A stretch of DNA of 64,000 bases, taken from Acidithiobacillus sp. YTS05 (lineage in GTDB: Bacteria > Pseudomonadota > Gammaproteobacteria > Acidithiobacillales > Acidithiobacillaceae). The position numbers and the translations under genes were made by a program. Below the pieces are notes generated by a model. The model did not search any database, was not told the DNA's origin, and saw only the letters and a program-made list of their open reading frames with translations. Below are positions 16,587 through 25,474 of the stretch, in pieces. The stretch is taken from NCBI RefSeq assembly GCF_024396695.1, contig NZ_CP094359.1, forward strand, positions 2,008,501-2,072,500, read 5' to 3'. How positions within the stretch are numbered: the stretch's first letter is position 1; each line of letters starts with the position of its first letter.

Positions 16587-16832
16587 ATGAGAATCCGACC
16601 GAACATGCTGCCCGTAGAGCGTTGGCTGCGCCTGTATTTTGGCGCCATCCTGGTTGCCATCTACTTCATGAATCCCTTTCCCTACAAGGAATGGACCTTC
16701 TCCGGCCTGCTTCTGATTGCTACTGCGGCGATCGGTTACTGCCCGGTCTATGGATTTCTCCGACGCCGAAAAAAGGCGGACGCGGCCTCAGTGATAGTGC
16801 CAGTTGAAGGTCAAAGCGAGGGTACGCGCTGA
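16587..16832 (+). CDS. DUF2892 (YgaP-like) membrane protein
   Basis: Short inner-membrane protein of 81 residues of the DUF2892 family. It begins with the typical segment NMLPVERWLRLYFGAIL, then has two membrane helices around residues 18-30 and 36-58, with GYCPVYGFLRR between helix and basic tail. In some proteins this domain is attached to a rhodanese; here it stands alone. The start has an ideal TTGGAGGAATCGCC upstream. The last 45 bases overlap the 3' end of the convergent TonB receptor gene. Confidence 0.8.
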   Translation: MRIRPNMLPVERWLRLYFGAILVAIYFMNPFPYKEWTFSGLLLIATAAIGYCPVYGFLRRRKKADAASVIVPVEGQSEGTR

Positions 16833-19058
16833 GAGGGGGTAAAAGTTTGCCCCGCTATCTACTGTCAAACCACCGGTGTTGATGAAGCCGATGGCTCGGC
16901 GGTCAAAGAGATTGTAGAGCCAGATATCCAGGTCCAGTTCCTGCCGGTTCCAACGCCAGCGATGGCCGGCGTTGAGATCCGCCAGAAAGTAGGCGGAAAC
17001 GGGTTCTGTGTGCAGGCTGTCGGCCCAGCGTTGTCCTAGATAGCGTCCGGCCACACTGGCGCGCCAGGCATCATCTTCATGTCGCAGCAGAAGGTTGCCG
17101 GTCCACAGAGGCGTATCCGGGGTCTGCAAGCCGGAAACCACGAGGGTCTGGCCGCCCAGCGACTGGAAATCGCGACTGAACGCGCTGCGGGTATAGTTGC
17201 CGTTGCCAGCGATCTGCCAGTGCGGTGCCATGCGCCACTCGGCGCTGATGCTGGCACCGAAGCTGCGGCCATCGCCCACGTTTTGCGGGTAGACCAATTG
17301 CGACAGCGGATCGAATACGGCTACCGACTTGTTGCGAAAGGTACCGTAATACCCCAGTAGTTCGACAAAGCCCGAGTCGTTGGCCCAGCGCAGTGCCAGA
17401 TCCCCCTGGTCCGCGCGTTGCAGGCGCTGGGCATCCCATAACGACTGAATTGCCAGGCCCGCCTTTTGCAACGCGGCCACATTGGCCTGATAGGCAGGCC
17501 AGAGGTCATAGCCGGGGGAGGCCACATTGCTACCGGCGCTGGCGCGCAAGAGCCAATGCTCATTGAGCAGCCAACGGAAACCCAAGTAGGGCAGAAAAGC
17601 GCCCAGGGTGCGGCCGGTCACGGAGAGCGCAGTAACGGGCTGTGCCTGCGCCAATGCTTGGTTAAGAGAGTCGGTACTGATCCCGGCTGTGGCATAGGCC
17701 TGCAAACTCGGCAGTCGATCCCAGAGATATCGCCCGCCCAGCGTCAGCGCCAAGGCACCGGACTGCCAGGATTGTTCGGCAAAGAGGCTGTCGTAGCGCT
17801 CCGCGCGAGTGGGGCCACTGAGCAGGGACCAGCGCAAAAACTGCAGGCCGCCGCCAACGGTCGGTAGATACAGGGCGCTGTTGGTGGCCGGATGTGGCGC
17901 GATCTTTTCGTCATGCCAATACCCCGCCTGCCAGCGCCAAGGCCCGAGACGTTTCTCCCATTGTAGGCGCAGCCCCCAGCGCCAGGAATCGATGTCGGTG
18001 CGCTGGACGAGCGGTTGTGTCCCCTGCAGCAAGCCGCGCTGGTACCAGCCCGTTTCTTTCATGCCGTAGGGCTCCAATTGCACCGCGCCAAGGCGCCCGA
18101 GACTCTGCTGCCAAAGCAACAGCAGGGCATCGTTGCGAAAATCTTGGCGGTTGTAGCCCTGATACCAAGCGGCCTCAGGGGATCGGGGGTCAGACGCTGG
18201 CGTGGCGTTGTAACCTAAGTCGCCGAATCGGGCCAAGTCCTGAGACTGGGCAAAGGTCAGGGGGCGGTAATTGTCGCTGCGGTAGTCGTTGTGCGTATAA
18301 AAAAGGCGCAGGCGGCCACTGGCGTAAGGCTGCTGCCAGGCGAGCGCCACGTTGCTGCGCCCGGCGGGAGCGAAGCCGCTGCCACGCCAGATATCGGCAC
18401 GGGTGAAGGAGTCAGAAACAAAGAGACTGGAGCCCCCCGGCAGAAGGCCGCTATCCCAGCGCAGAAAACTTCGGGAAAACCAGTTGCTGCCAATGCTTTG
18501 CCGCAGGAGCCACGAGCTCTGCGCCTGCGGCCAGAGCAGCTCGCTGTCCACCACCCCGGCGATCGTACCGGGTGCCGTGAGAAAGGGCGGCACCGCACCG
18601 GCATAGAGGGTCACGCTGCGCACATCCTCCTGGTCTACCAGCCATTGTCCGGGCCCGGAAAAACCGGCAATGAAAGGTACGCCGGCGAGCAGATCGCCAG
18701 CGCCATGTTGGGCGGTCTCACCACGCACGCGCAAGCCCTTGTTGGCACTTTGCACGTTGGCAAGGTTGAGGGCATCCGGCGCGTTATAGGACACGCCCGG
18801 CAGAAAGCCCAGCGCTGCATCGGCATTCGCGCCACCGGGGCCAGCCAGCGCCTCGATCTGCCGTTGCTGCAGACGAAAGGCGCTGGCGCTGTGGCCTGGC
18901 AGATTTTCCCCCAGGGCCGGTGCCAACGCCGCCGCCATCCCGCTGCTTTGTACCGTACCGAGATCCTCTGCCAGCACGCTGTCACTGAGCGCAGAGGATA
19001 CTGCCCATAGCGCCGCAAAGCCTGCCTGAGCGCGCAGACGCCGCGAAGTCTTCTTCAT
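16788..19058 (-). CDS. TonB-dependent outer-membrane receptor
   Basis: Receptor of about 756 residues. A Lys/Arg-rich signal peptide (KKTSRRLRAQAGFAALWAV) is followed by a plug domain with DAALGFLPGVSYNAPDA and KGLRVRGE. A long beta-barrel with alternating aromatic strands follows. The barrel ends in LALTFNWHYH and does not finish with the usual terminal Phe or Trp. ATG 19058 has GGGAG upstream and is preferred to the start at 19091, which lies inside the palindrome described below. No ExbB, TonB or periplasmic binding gene is adjacent, so the ligand cannot be inferred. Confidence 0.88.
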   Translation of the reverse strand: MKKTSRRLRAQAGFAALWAVSSALSDSVLAEDLGTVQSSGMAAALAPALGENLPGHSASAFRLQQRQIEALAGPGGANADAALGFLPGVSYNAPDALNLANVQSANKGLRVRGETAQHGAGDLLAGVPFIAGFSGPGQWLVDQEDVRSVTLYAGAVPPFLTAPGTIAGVVDSELLWPQAQSSWLLRQSIGSNWFSRSFLRWDSGLLPGGSSLFVSDSFTRADIWRGSGFAPAGRSNVALAWQQPYASGRLRLFYTHNDYRSDNYRPLTFAQSQDLARFGDLGYNATPASDPRSPEAAWYQGYNRQDFRNDALLLLWQQSLGRLGAVQLEPYGMKETGWYQRGLLQGTQPLVQRTDIDSWRWGLRLQWEKRLGPWRWQAGYWHDEKIAPHPATNSALYLPTVGGGLQFLRWSLLSGPTRAERYDSLFAEQSWQSGALALTLGGRYLWDRLPSLQAYATAGISTDSLNQALAQAQPVTALSVTGRTLGAFLPYLGFRWLLNEHWLLRASAGSNVASPGYDLWPAYQANVAALQKAGLAIQSLWDAQRLQRADQGDLALRWANDSGFVELLGYYGTFRNKSVAVFDPLSQLVYPQNVGDGRSFGASISAEWRMAPHWQIAGNGNYTRSAFSRDFQSLGGQTLVVSGLQTPDTPLWTGNLLLRHEDDAWRASVAGRYLGQRWADSLHTEPVSAYFLADLNAGHRWRWNRQELDLDIWLYNLFDRRAIGFINTGGLTVDSGANFYPLSARTLALTFNWHYH

Positions 19059-19071
19059 TTTGCTCCCACCA

Positions 19072-19094
19072 TATTTGCAACTTTGTTGCAAATA
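19072..19094 (-). promoter_or_regulatory. Palindromic operator candidate before the TonB receptor
   Basis: Arms TATTTGCAAC and GTTGCAAATA, 10 bp each and perfectly complementary, separated by three bases. The palindrome overlaps the proposed -10 and the start region of the receptor promoter. This is the position of a repressor operator. It could also fold as an mRNA hairpin just before the ribosome-binding site. It is not a Fur box. Confidence 0.6.
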
Positions 19095-19120
19095 CTAATG
19101 AAGAGTCAGAATTCGGGCAA
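19092..19120 (-). promoter_or_regulatory. Candidate sigma-70 promoter of the TonB receptor
   Basis: Reading the minus strand, -35 TTGCCC (19115-19120) and -10 TAGTAT (19092-19097) are spaced by 17 bases. Each hexamer matches the consensus at four of six positions. The -10 overlaps the palindrome by a few bases. Confidence 0.45.
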
Positions 19121-19186
19121 GAGGCTCGACAAGCGGCGGCAAGGCCCCTACTCTGGGCAAAATTTTCTCACAGATAGGAGTCCGTC

Positions 19187-19687
19187 ATGGAACAAGTGGT
19201 ACTGCATACCAATCACGGCGACATTCAGATCGAACTGGATGACGCCAAGGCCCCAAAGACCGTCGCCAACTTCTTGCAATATGTCGACGAAGGTTTTTTT
19301 GATGGGACCATCTTCCATCGCGTGATCCCGGGTTTCATGATTCAGGGCGGCGGTTTCACCGAGAAAATGCAGCAGAAAAATACCCACGATACGATCAAAA
19401 ACGAGGCGGAAAATGGCCTGAAAAATGAGCGCGGCACTTTGGCCATGGCGCGTACCAACGATCCGCACTCGGCCACGGCGCAGTTCTTCATCAATCTCGT
19501 GGACAACGATTTTCTCAACTTCCGTTCCGCTTCCGGCAGCGGCTGGGGCTATGCCGTCTTCGGCAAGGTCACTTCCGGGATGGAAGTGGTGGACGCCATT
19601 GCCAAGGTAGCCACCGGCAACCACGGCATGCACCAGGATGTGCCCAAGGAAGCCGTGGTGATCGAAAAGGCCGAACGTATCGCCTGA
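19187..19687 (+). CDS. ppiB: Peptidyl-prolyl cis-trans isomerase B (cyclophilin)
   Basis: Cytoplasmic cyclophilin of 166 residues that speeds prolyl isomerisation. Family motifs are [35 protein letters not shown] and [15 protein letters not shown]. There is no signal peptide, which matches PpiB and not periplasmic PpiA. A GATAGGAG box precedes the ATG. The lpxH start follows three bases after the stop, the same ppiB-lpxH order as in E. coli. Confidence 0.95.
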   Translation: MEQVVLHTNHGDIQIELDDAKAPKTVANFLQYVDEGFFDGTIFHRVIPGFMIQGGGFTEKMQQKNTHDTIKNEAENGLKNERGTLAMARTNDPHSATAQFFINLVDNDFLNFRSASGSGWGYAVFGKVTSGMEVVDAIAKVATGNHGMHQDVPKEAVVIEKAERIA

Positions 19688-19690
19688 TCT

Positions 19691-20470
19691 GTGCACCCGG
19701 CACCAGCCGCCCTCGCGCAGCGGCAGGGAGACCTCCTCTGCCTCTCCGACCTGCATCTCGGCCCACAGCGACCGGAGCTGACCGAGCTCTTTCTGCGCTT
19801 TTGCCGGGAGATTCCGGCAGGGGTCAGCGATCTCTGCATTCTGGGCGATCTCTTCGATTTCTGGGTGCACCGCGCACAAGCGCTGGAAGAATCGCAGAAC
19901 CGCGTGCTGCGGGCCCTACATATGGTGCAGGAGGGCGGCATCCGCGTCTGGGTGATGACCGGCAATCGGGACTTCGCCCTGGCACCCTCTCTTCTGGCGG
20001 AGTTCGGGATTGCGGCGTTACCCGATCCGACCCTGCTTCCCGGCGGGATCGTCCTGACCCATGGAGATCTGCTCTGTACCCAGGACCATCGCTATCTGCG
20101 CTTTCGCCGGATCATCCGCAATCCCCTCCTGCTCGGCCTCTTGCGCATCCTGCCCTATGCCGTCCTGCTGGGAATCGGCCGTCGATTACGACGCAGCAGC
20201 CAAAAGGAGCTACAAAAAAAGACCATCACCATGATGCAGGCAACGGATCGTGGCATCGCCATGGCAATCCAGGGCGAGGGCATCTTTGCCAGTCCTTCGG
20301 CACCCTATCGCATCCTCATCCACGGTCATACACATCAAGCCATCGACGAGGATCTTCCAGCTCTCCACGCGCATCGCTTTGTGCTCAGCGACTGGAACAC
20401 TACGGGGGCCACCCTGCTGCGCTGCGCGCCGACGGGCGAGTGTTCGCTTTGGTGCTACCCTCCGCGCTGA
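19691..20470 (+). CDS. lpxH: UDP-2,3-diacylglucosamine diphosphatase
   Basis: Cytoplasmic-face enzyme of lipid A synthesis that cleaves UDP-2,3-diacylglucosamine to lipid X and UMP. The calcineurin-like metal motifs are all present: SDLHLG, GDLFDFW, TGNRDF, THGDLL and HGHTH. The 259-residue length is slightly above the usual 240 because of extra residues at the N-terminus. The start is GTG 19691, three bases after the ppiB stop; no ATG is available before the first motif. It converges on the outer-membrane factor gene with 16 bases between. Confidence 0.93.
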   Translation: MHPAPAALAQRQGDLLCLSDLHLGPQRPELTELFLRFCREIPAGVSDLCILGDLFDFWVHRAQALEESQNRVLRALHMVQEGGIRVWVMTGNRDFALAPSLLAEFGIAALPDPTLLPGGIVLTHGDLLCTQDHRYLRFRRIIRNPLLLGLLRILPYAVLLGIGRRLRRSSQKELQKKTITMMQATDRGIAMAIQGEGIFASPSAPYRILIHGHTHQAIDEDLPALHAHRFVLSDWNTTGATLLRCAPTGECSLWCYPPR

Positions 20471-20486
20471 ATGCGAACTTCGACAC

Positions 20487-21995
20487 TCAGCTCCGCTCCT
20501 GCCAGGCTCCGCCACCGAGTGCCTGATACAGGGCAATGCTATCAGTCAAGCGTTGTCCTTGGGCCGCAAGCAGTCCAAGGCGAGTCTGTTGAACCTGCTG
20601 CCGGGCAATGAGCAACTGCACATAACTGGCCACGCCAAGGCGGTATTGCTGCTCGACAGAGTCGAGAGTACCCTGCGCTGCATGCTCCGCCGCAGCCTCG
20701 GCAGCCAGTGTCTGGGCGTCGTTTTCCACGGCACGCAGTACATCGGCGACGTTCCGCAAGGCCTCCAGCACCACCTCCTGATAATGGCCAGCGGCCGCGT
20801 CGAGGGCGGCGCGTGCTGCCCGTTTTTCCGCCGGCAGACCAGGATGGAATAGGGGCTGAGTCAGTTGTCCGACCAAGCTCCAGACTGCGGAGCCGGGACC
20901 GAACAGAGCGCCAGCAGTAAGGGCCTGACTGCCGAGGGTGGCACTCAGATTGAGCTGGGGATACAGCTTGGCCAGGGCGACGCCATACTCGGCATTGGCC
21001 GCATGTAGCAGCGCCTCGGCGGCGAGAATGTCCGGGCGCTGCCGCGCCAGCTCAGAGGGCAAGCTGAGCGGCAGTTCGGCGGGTAGAGTAAAGTCCGCCA
21101 ACGTAAATTCCGGAATGCCACCGGCACCCGGGGCGCGGCCAGCCAGCACGGCGAGCTGGTGCTCAGCCTGCTGCATCTGTTTGCGCAAGGCAGGCACTTG
21201 CGCCCGCGTCTGCTCCGCCTGGGTCTGCAAGGCTAGCACTTCATCTGGCGCCGCCTGACCTAGCCGCAGACGCTCGCGGGCAATCCGTATCTGTTCCTCC
21301 TGACTCTGCAGCATCGCCGTAGTCGCCTGAAGCTGGCCAGCAAGCTTCGCTCGGGTGATGGCAGCGGTAGCGATATTCCCTGCTAGGGTCAGACGCGCAG
21401 CCTCCAATTCATAGCGCTGGTAGTCCGCGCGTGCGGAGAGGGCTTCCAGGGCGCGACGGTTGCCACCGGCAAGGTCCAGGTTGTAGTGCATTCCAAGATT
21501 GGCACTGTAGATGCTGAATGTACGGGCATTGCCTACCTGCCCCAAGGTACCGGGATTGAAGCGTTGACGCTGGGCAGCAGCGCCAGCATCTACCTGGGGA
21601 TAGAGTGTCGATCCTGCCTGCGCCGCATGGAGCTCCTCCGCCTGCCGCAAAGTGGCCTGCGCAGAGGCCAGCGTTGGGCTGTTCTGCAAGGCCTGCTCGA
21701 TCAGGGCGTCTAGCTTGGACGAGCCCAGATTCCGCCACCACTGCGCAGCCACACGGGCGTTCGTACGGAAGTGTTGTGCCTCGCCCAGGGCGGTGGGGGA
21801 AGACAGCGTTTGCGCCGACAACGGCGTGGCCGTATAGCTCGCCATCGTGGGCGGAGCGGGCCGCTGGAAATTCGGACCAGCGGCGCAGGCGGCCAGCGAG
21901 CCGGCAAGGGCCATTGCCATGACTGCGCGAAATGGAGCATTGTTGCCAGCGCCGCGGCAAACGCCAAAAATGCGCGTCAAGCCATTGTTATACAT
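20487..21995 (-). CDS. Outer-membrane factor lipoprotein, NodT family
   Basis: Trimeric TolC-like exit duct subunit of about 502 residues. A signal peptide ends in the lipobox SLAAC, followed by a linker with GPNFQRP, typical of the NodT/CusC group. Two OEP repeats follow, each with long helices (QATLRQAEELHAAQAG; RRALEALSARADYQR) and the RPDILAAEALLHAANAEYGVA motif. ATG 21995 with GGAG upstream is preferred to the longer frame from 22052. The ABC-type efflux genes just upstream on the same strand (22076-25474) have no duct of their own, so this is their probable partner, though its base composition matches the chromosome better than theirs. Confidence 0.88.
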   Translation of the reverse strand: MYNNGLTRIFGVCRGAGNNAPFRAVMAMALAGSLAACAAGPNFQRPAPPTMASYTATPLSAQTLSSPTALGEAQHFRTNARVAAQWWRNLGSSKLDALIEQALQNSPTLASAQATLRQAEELHAAQAGSTLYPQVDAGAAAQRQRFNPGTLGQVGNARTFSIYSANLGMHYNLDLAGGNRRALEALSARADYQRYELEAARLTLAGNIATAAITRAKLAGQLQATTAMLQSQEEQIRIARERLRLGQAAPDEVLALQTQAEQTRAQVPALRKQMQQAEHQLAVLAGRAPGAGGIPEFTLADFTLPAELPLSLPSELARQRPDILAAEALLHAANAEYGVALAKLYPQLNLSATLGSQALTAGALFGPGSAVWSLVGQLTQPLFHPGLPAEKRAARAALDAAAGHYQEVVLEALRNVADVLRAVENDAQTLAAEAAAEHAAQGTLDSVEQQYRLGVASYVQLLIARQQVQQTRLGLLAAQGQRLTDSIALYQALGGGAWQERS

Positions 21996-22075
21996 ATAAA
22001 TGCTCCACGAATGACGAGAAAAACTCTGATGATGGACAACTGTCTTCAGCAATACGGACCATGCTAACCTCCCTT

Positions 22076-22384
22076 TCAGCCGTGCGGATCGCCGACGTCC
22101 GGCGCGACGGCGTGGAACTCGACATAGAAGCGCACCGGCCCAAGCGGTGCGACTTCATGCGGCACCGTCGGCTCGACCACCCCCGGGTGGCCAGGGGTGA
22201 GCAGGTGGCGTTCCTCGACCGGCTCCAGGATGCGGTACTCGAGCGTCCCTTCGAGCACGTGGATCATCGCCCACACCCCCGGCTTGGTGCTGTGGTGCCG
22301 CAGCAGCCCAGCGGGGATGGTGGCCTCGGTGAACTCGGGCGTGCGGCGGTAGGGGCGGACATCGGCGGGAAGCTGGGTTTTCAT
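22076..22384 (-). CDS. DUF1971 cupin-like protein
   Basis: Small protein of 102 residues of the DUF1971 family, to which YeaR and the N-terminal part of some TehB proteins belong. Matching segments are ATIPAGLLRHHSTKPGVWA, VLEGTLEYR and the region FYVEFHA; a His in VPHEVAP may be a metal ligand. It is the last gene of the G+C-rich efflux block, with GGAG before the ATG and 15 bases between it and the ABC ATPase. Members respond to oxidants or tellurite in other bacteria; the role here is unknown. Confidence 0.75.
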   Translation of the reverse strand: MKTQLPADVRPYRRTPEFTEATIPAGLLRHHSTKPGVWAMIHVLEGTLEYRILEPVEERHLLTPGHPGVVEPTVPHEVAPLGPVRFYVEFHAVAPDVGDPHG

Positions 22385-22399
22385 GTCGTCTCCAGGGTT

Positions 22400-23113
22400 T
22401 CAGTCGAAGCCGCGGCCTTCACCGGCCTCTTCATGGGTCACGCCGTCGCGGATGTGGTAGATGCGCTTGAAGGTGGGGATGATCTTCTCGTCGTGGGTGA
22501 CGACGATGATGGCGGTTTGATACTTCTTCGCCATGTCGTTGAGGATGCGGATCACCGCCATGGCGCGCTGCGAATCGAGCGGCGCGGTGGGCTCGTCGGC
22601 CAGAATCACCGGCGGGTGGTTGACCAGGCCGCGGGCGATGGCTACGCGCTGCTGCTCGCCGCCGGAGAGCTGCGAGGGCATGGCCTTGGCGCGATGCTGC
22701 ACATCCAGCGCAGTGAGCAGTTCCAGCGCGCGCGCGCGCGCCTCGGCGTTGGGCATGCCGGCCAGCATGGGCAGCAGGGCGACGTTGTCGGTGACGTCGA
22801 GGAAGGGAATGAGGTAGGGCGCCTGGAACACGAAGCCGATCCTGTCGCGGCGCAGGGCGCGCAGGTCGCGCACCTTCCAGCCGTCGTCGTAGATCACTTC
22901 GTCGCCCAGAACCATGCGACCGGCCGTGGGGTCGATCACCGCGCCCAGACACTTGAGCAGGGTGCTCTTGCCCGAGCCCGACGGCCCGACCAGACCGACC
23001 ACCTCGCCGGGATCGACCTGCATGGTCACGCCCTTGAGCGCGTCCACCGCGGTGTCGCCGCTGCCGTAGCGCTTTTTCAAGCCTTCGATGCGGATGCCTT
23101 TGTTCGTGCTCAT
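22400..23113 (-). CDS. ABC transporter ATPase, LolD/MacB/DevA type
   Basis: ATPase of 237 residues. Walker A is GPSGSGKST, the signature is [15 protein letters not shown], Walker B is [14 protein letters not shown], and the H-loop His is in VVTHDEKI. The Q-loop region reads [12 protein letters not shown]. The frame is open to 23167, but ATG 23113 starts directly after the permease stop with a single base between. With the permease and the HlyD protein it forms a DevBCA-like exporter. The region is visibly richer in G+C than the flanking genes. Confidence 0.92.
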   Translation of the reverse strand: MSTNKGIRIEGLKKRYGSGDTAVDALKGVTMQVDPGEVVGLVGPSGSGKSTLLKCLGAVIDPTAGRMVLGDEVIYDDGWKVRDLRALRRDRIGFVFQAPYLIPFLDVTDNVALLPMLAGMPNAEARARALELLTALDVQHRAKAMPSQLSGGEQQRVAIARGLVNHPPVILADEPTAPLDSQRAMAVIRILNDMAKKYQTAIIVVTHDEKIIPTFKRIYHIRDGVTHEEAGEGRGFD

Positions 23114-23114
23114 C

Positions 23115-24329
23115 TCAGCCCCCGATCGCCTCGGCCGGATCGACCTTGAGCGCCATGCGGATGGCAATCAGGCTCGCCAGCGCGCAGATGACGATGACGG
23201 CGGCCAAGCCCTTGAGCGAGTCACCCGGCAGCAGCAGCACATACTTCGGAAAGATCGGCGCCGCAAAGGTGGCGGTGATCTTGCCCACGGCAAAGCCGAT
23301 CAGGCCGAGCGCGAGCGCCTGCTGCATGATCATCGCGGCGATGGTGCGGTTGCGCGTGCCGATGAGCTTGAGCACCGCGATCTCGCGGATCTTGTCCATG
23401 GTCAGGGTGTAGATGATGAAGGCGACGATGGCCGCGCTGACCATGGCCAGGATGACCATGAACATGCCGATCTGCTTGGCCGCGGTGGCGATGAGCTTGT
23501 TGACCAGAATGTCTTCCATCTGCGCGCGGGTGAACACCGTGAGCCGCTTCCAGCGCCGGATGGGTTCAGCTACTTCGTTGGCGGTAGTGCCGGGCTTGAT
23601 GCGCACCAGCACGGCGTTGACATAGTTGTTGCTGCTTTGCGAGGCGATCACCGCGTCGAGCAGACCGGGCACGCCGGGGCGGTTGAAGGCCGGATTTTCG
23701 GCGGTGCGGCGGCGCTGCTGCAGGATGGCCTCGTTGTCCTTGAGGAACTGCGCCTGCTGCGCGTCCTTGAGCGGGATGAACACCATCGGGTCGCCGTTGG
23801 ACGACACCATGCGCCGGGTCAGGCCGACCACGGTGTAGCGGTTGCGCCGGATCTGCAGGGTGTCGCCCAGGCGAAAGCCGCTGGCGATGTCGGCCACCGC
23901 CTCGTAGTGGCTGCGCGTGATCTGGCGCCCGGCGACGAGATACGGCGGCCAGCCGGCCGTGCCGGGGCCGTCGGCGGAAACGCCCACCACCATGGCACGC
24001 ACGTCGCGCTGCTGGCTGCGGTTGACCGCGCGCACCTGCATGGTCAGGTAGGTGACATTGGCGGCGCTGGCCACGCCCGGCATCGCGGCGATGCCGCGCC
24101 AGGTATCGTCATACAGGCTGGACGACTCGGCGTACGGCCCTTGCGTGTCCTTCTGCACCACCCACAGGTCGGCGCCGCTGTTGTCCAGCAGCACCATGGC
24201 ATCGTCGATCATGCCGCGATAGACCCCGGCCATGGTCAGGGTCACGCCGATCAGCAGGCCCAGACCGATGCCGGTGAAGACGAACTTGCCCCAGGCATGC
24301 AGGATGTCGCGGCCGGCCAGGCTGATCAC
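23115..24329 (-). CDS. ABC exporter permease, FtsX/DevC type
   Basis: Membrane protein of 404 residues with the FtsX plan. One N-terminal helix (residues 17-38) is followed by a large periplasmic domain (about 45-275). Three C-terminal helices follow, the first around GMFMVILAMVSAAIVAFIIY. The cytoplasmic coupling segment ends in KVDPAEAIGG. The ATG overlaps the stop of the HlyD gene by four bases, and the ATPase gene follows directly. Together they would export a substrate across both membranes with an outer-membrane factor. Confidence 0.9.
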   Translation of the reverse strand: MISLAGRDILHAWGKFVFTGIGLGLLIGVTLTMAGVYRGMIDDAMVLLDNSGADLWVVQKDTQGPYAESSSLYDDTWRGIAAMPGVASAANVTYLTMQVRAVNRSQQRDVRAMVVGVSADGPGTAGWPPYLVAGRQITRSHYEAVADIASGFRLGDTLQIRRNRYTVVGLTRRMVSSNGDPMVFIPLKDAQQAQFLKDNEAILQQRRRTAENPAFNRPGVPGLLDAVIASQSSNNYVNAVLVRIKPGTTANEVAEPIRRWKRLTVFTRAQMEDILVNKLIATAAKQIGMFMVILAMVSAAIVAFIIYTLTMDKIREIAVLKLIGTRNRTIAAMIMQQALALGLIGFAVGKITATFAAPIFPKYVLLLPGDSLKGLAAVIVICALASLIAIRMALKVDPAEAIGG

Positions 24330-25474
24330 GGCGTCACTCCGGGAATGCGATCGACGATGCTGAAGCGGCTGCCCGCGCGCAGGCTGCGCTGGCTGTAGAC
24401 CACCACGCGCTCACCCGCCTTCACGCCATCGACCTGGACATGGCCTTCGAGGTCGCTGCCCAGCACTTTGACGGGCACGAACTCCAGCTTGTCCGCGTGG
24501 ATGCGCCACACGCCGAGCTTGCCGTCCACATGCTGCAGGCTGGCGTTGGGCAGGGTCGGGCGCGCAGGCAGGGCCGGCAGGCTCACCGTCACCTCGGCCA
24601 GTTCGCCCAGCGGCGGTAGGGGCTTCGGCACTTGCGCGAAGCGGACCTTCGCCAGGGTTTCCTCGGTGACGGCGTCGGCCAGCGGCTCCACGCGCAGCAC
24701 GCTGCCGGGCAGGGTCTGACCCGAGCGCGAGCGCAGCACGATGCGCGCCGCCTCGCCCGCGGCCAGGCTGCTGGCGCTGAGCTGGTCGAAGCGGGTGTCG
24801 ATCCACAGGCTGTTCGGGTCGATCATCTCGATCACCGGCGCCCCGGCGACCACGGTGGTGCCGGGGTCGGCGTCGCGGGCGGTGATCAGGCCGTCCGCCG
24901 GGGCGATGAGCTTGAGATTGCCGCGCTGCGCGCCCACGCCCTGGGCATCGGCCTGGGCGCGTTTGAGGGCGTCGCGGGCGGCGGCCAACGCGGTATCGGC
25001 CACGCGCAGCTCCTGGCGCTTCACATCGGCCACCTCCTTGCTGGTGCCATGCACGGCGAGCAATTGGTCGTAGCGCTCGGCCTGGCTGGCGGCGAAGTCG
25101 CGCTGCGCCTGCGCCTGCTGCAACTGCGCCTGCGCGCTGCGCATCGCCGCATCGAGCCCGCTCTGGCGCTGGCCGAGATCGACCGGATCCATCTCACCCA
25201 GCAGCTGGCCGGCCTTGACCTGGTCGCCCACATGCACGTTCAGCCGCAACACCCGCCCGGCCACGGTCGGGCCGATGCTGTAGGTGTAGCGCGCCTGCAC
25301 GGTGCCGATGCCGAACAGAGCCGGTTGCAGGGCGCGGCTTTCCACCTTGGTTGTCGTGACCGGCACCGGCGCCAGCGGCCCGGAGCGCAGCGCCACATAG
25401 CCGAGCAAGATCAGAATGGGCACCAGTACGGCAAGCAGCAGCAGGGTGCGGCGGTTCATTGCGGAAAACGTCAT
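24326..25474 (-). CDS. HlyD/RND-type periplasmic adaptor protein
   Basis: Membrane-fusion protein of 382 residues. It has an N-terminal anchor (residues 8-28), then the lipoyl half-motif around GPTVAGRVLRLNVHVGDQVKAG. A coiled-coil hairpin follows (about residues 95-165, rich in Ala, Gln and Arg), then the second lipoyl half with IAPADGLITARDADPGTTV and beta-barrel domains. It links the permease to an outer-membrane duct. Start and stop overlap the neighbouring genes by four bases on both sides, so tetR, this gene and the permease are translated together. Confidence 0.9.
   Translation of the reverse strand: MTFSAMNRRTLLLLAVLVPILILLGYVALRSGPLAPVPVTTTKVESRALQPALFGIGTVQARYTYSIGPTVAGRVLRLNVHVGDQVKAGQLLGEMDPVDLGQRQSGLDAAMRSAQAQLQQAQAQRDFAASQAERYDQLLAVHGTSKEVADVKRQELRVADTALAAARDALKRAQADAQGVGAQRGNLKLIAPADGLITARDADPGTTVVAGAPVIEMIDPNSLWIDTRFDQLSASSLAAGEAARIVLRSRSGQTLPGSVLRVEPLADAVTEETLAKVRFAQVPKPLPPLGELAEVTVSLPALPARPTLPNASLQHVDGKLGVWRIHADKLEFVPVKVLGSDLEGHVQVDGVKAGERVVVYSQRSLRAGSRFSIVDRIPGVTP

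Noticed and set aside
23088..24398. Plus-strand open frame of 436 codons across the permease gene
   Set aside because: High G+C produces long antisense frames here. The His/Asp/Gly-rich composition is unlike a protein, and the FtsX permease is clear on the minus strand.
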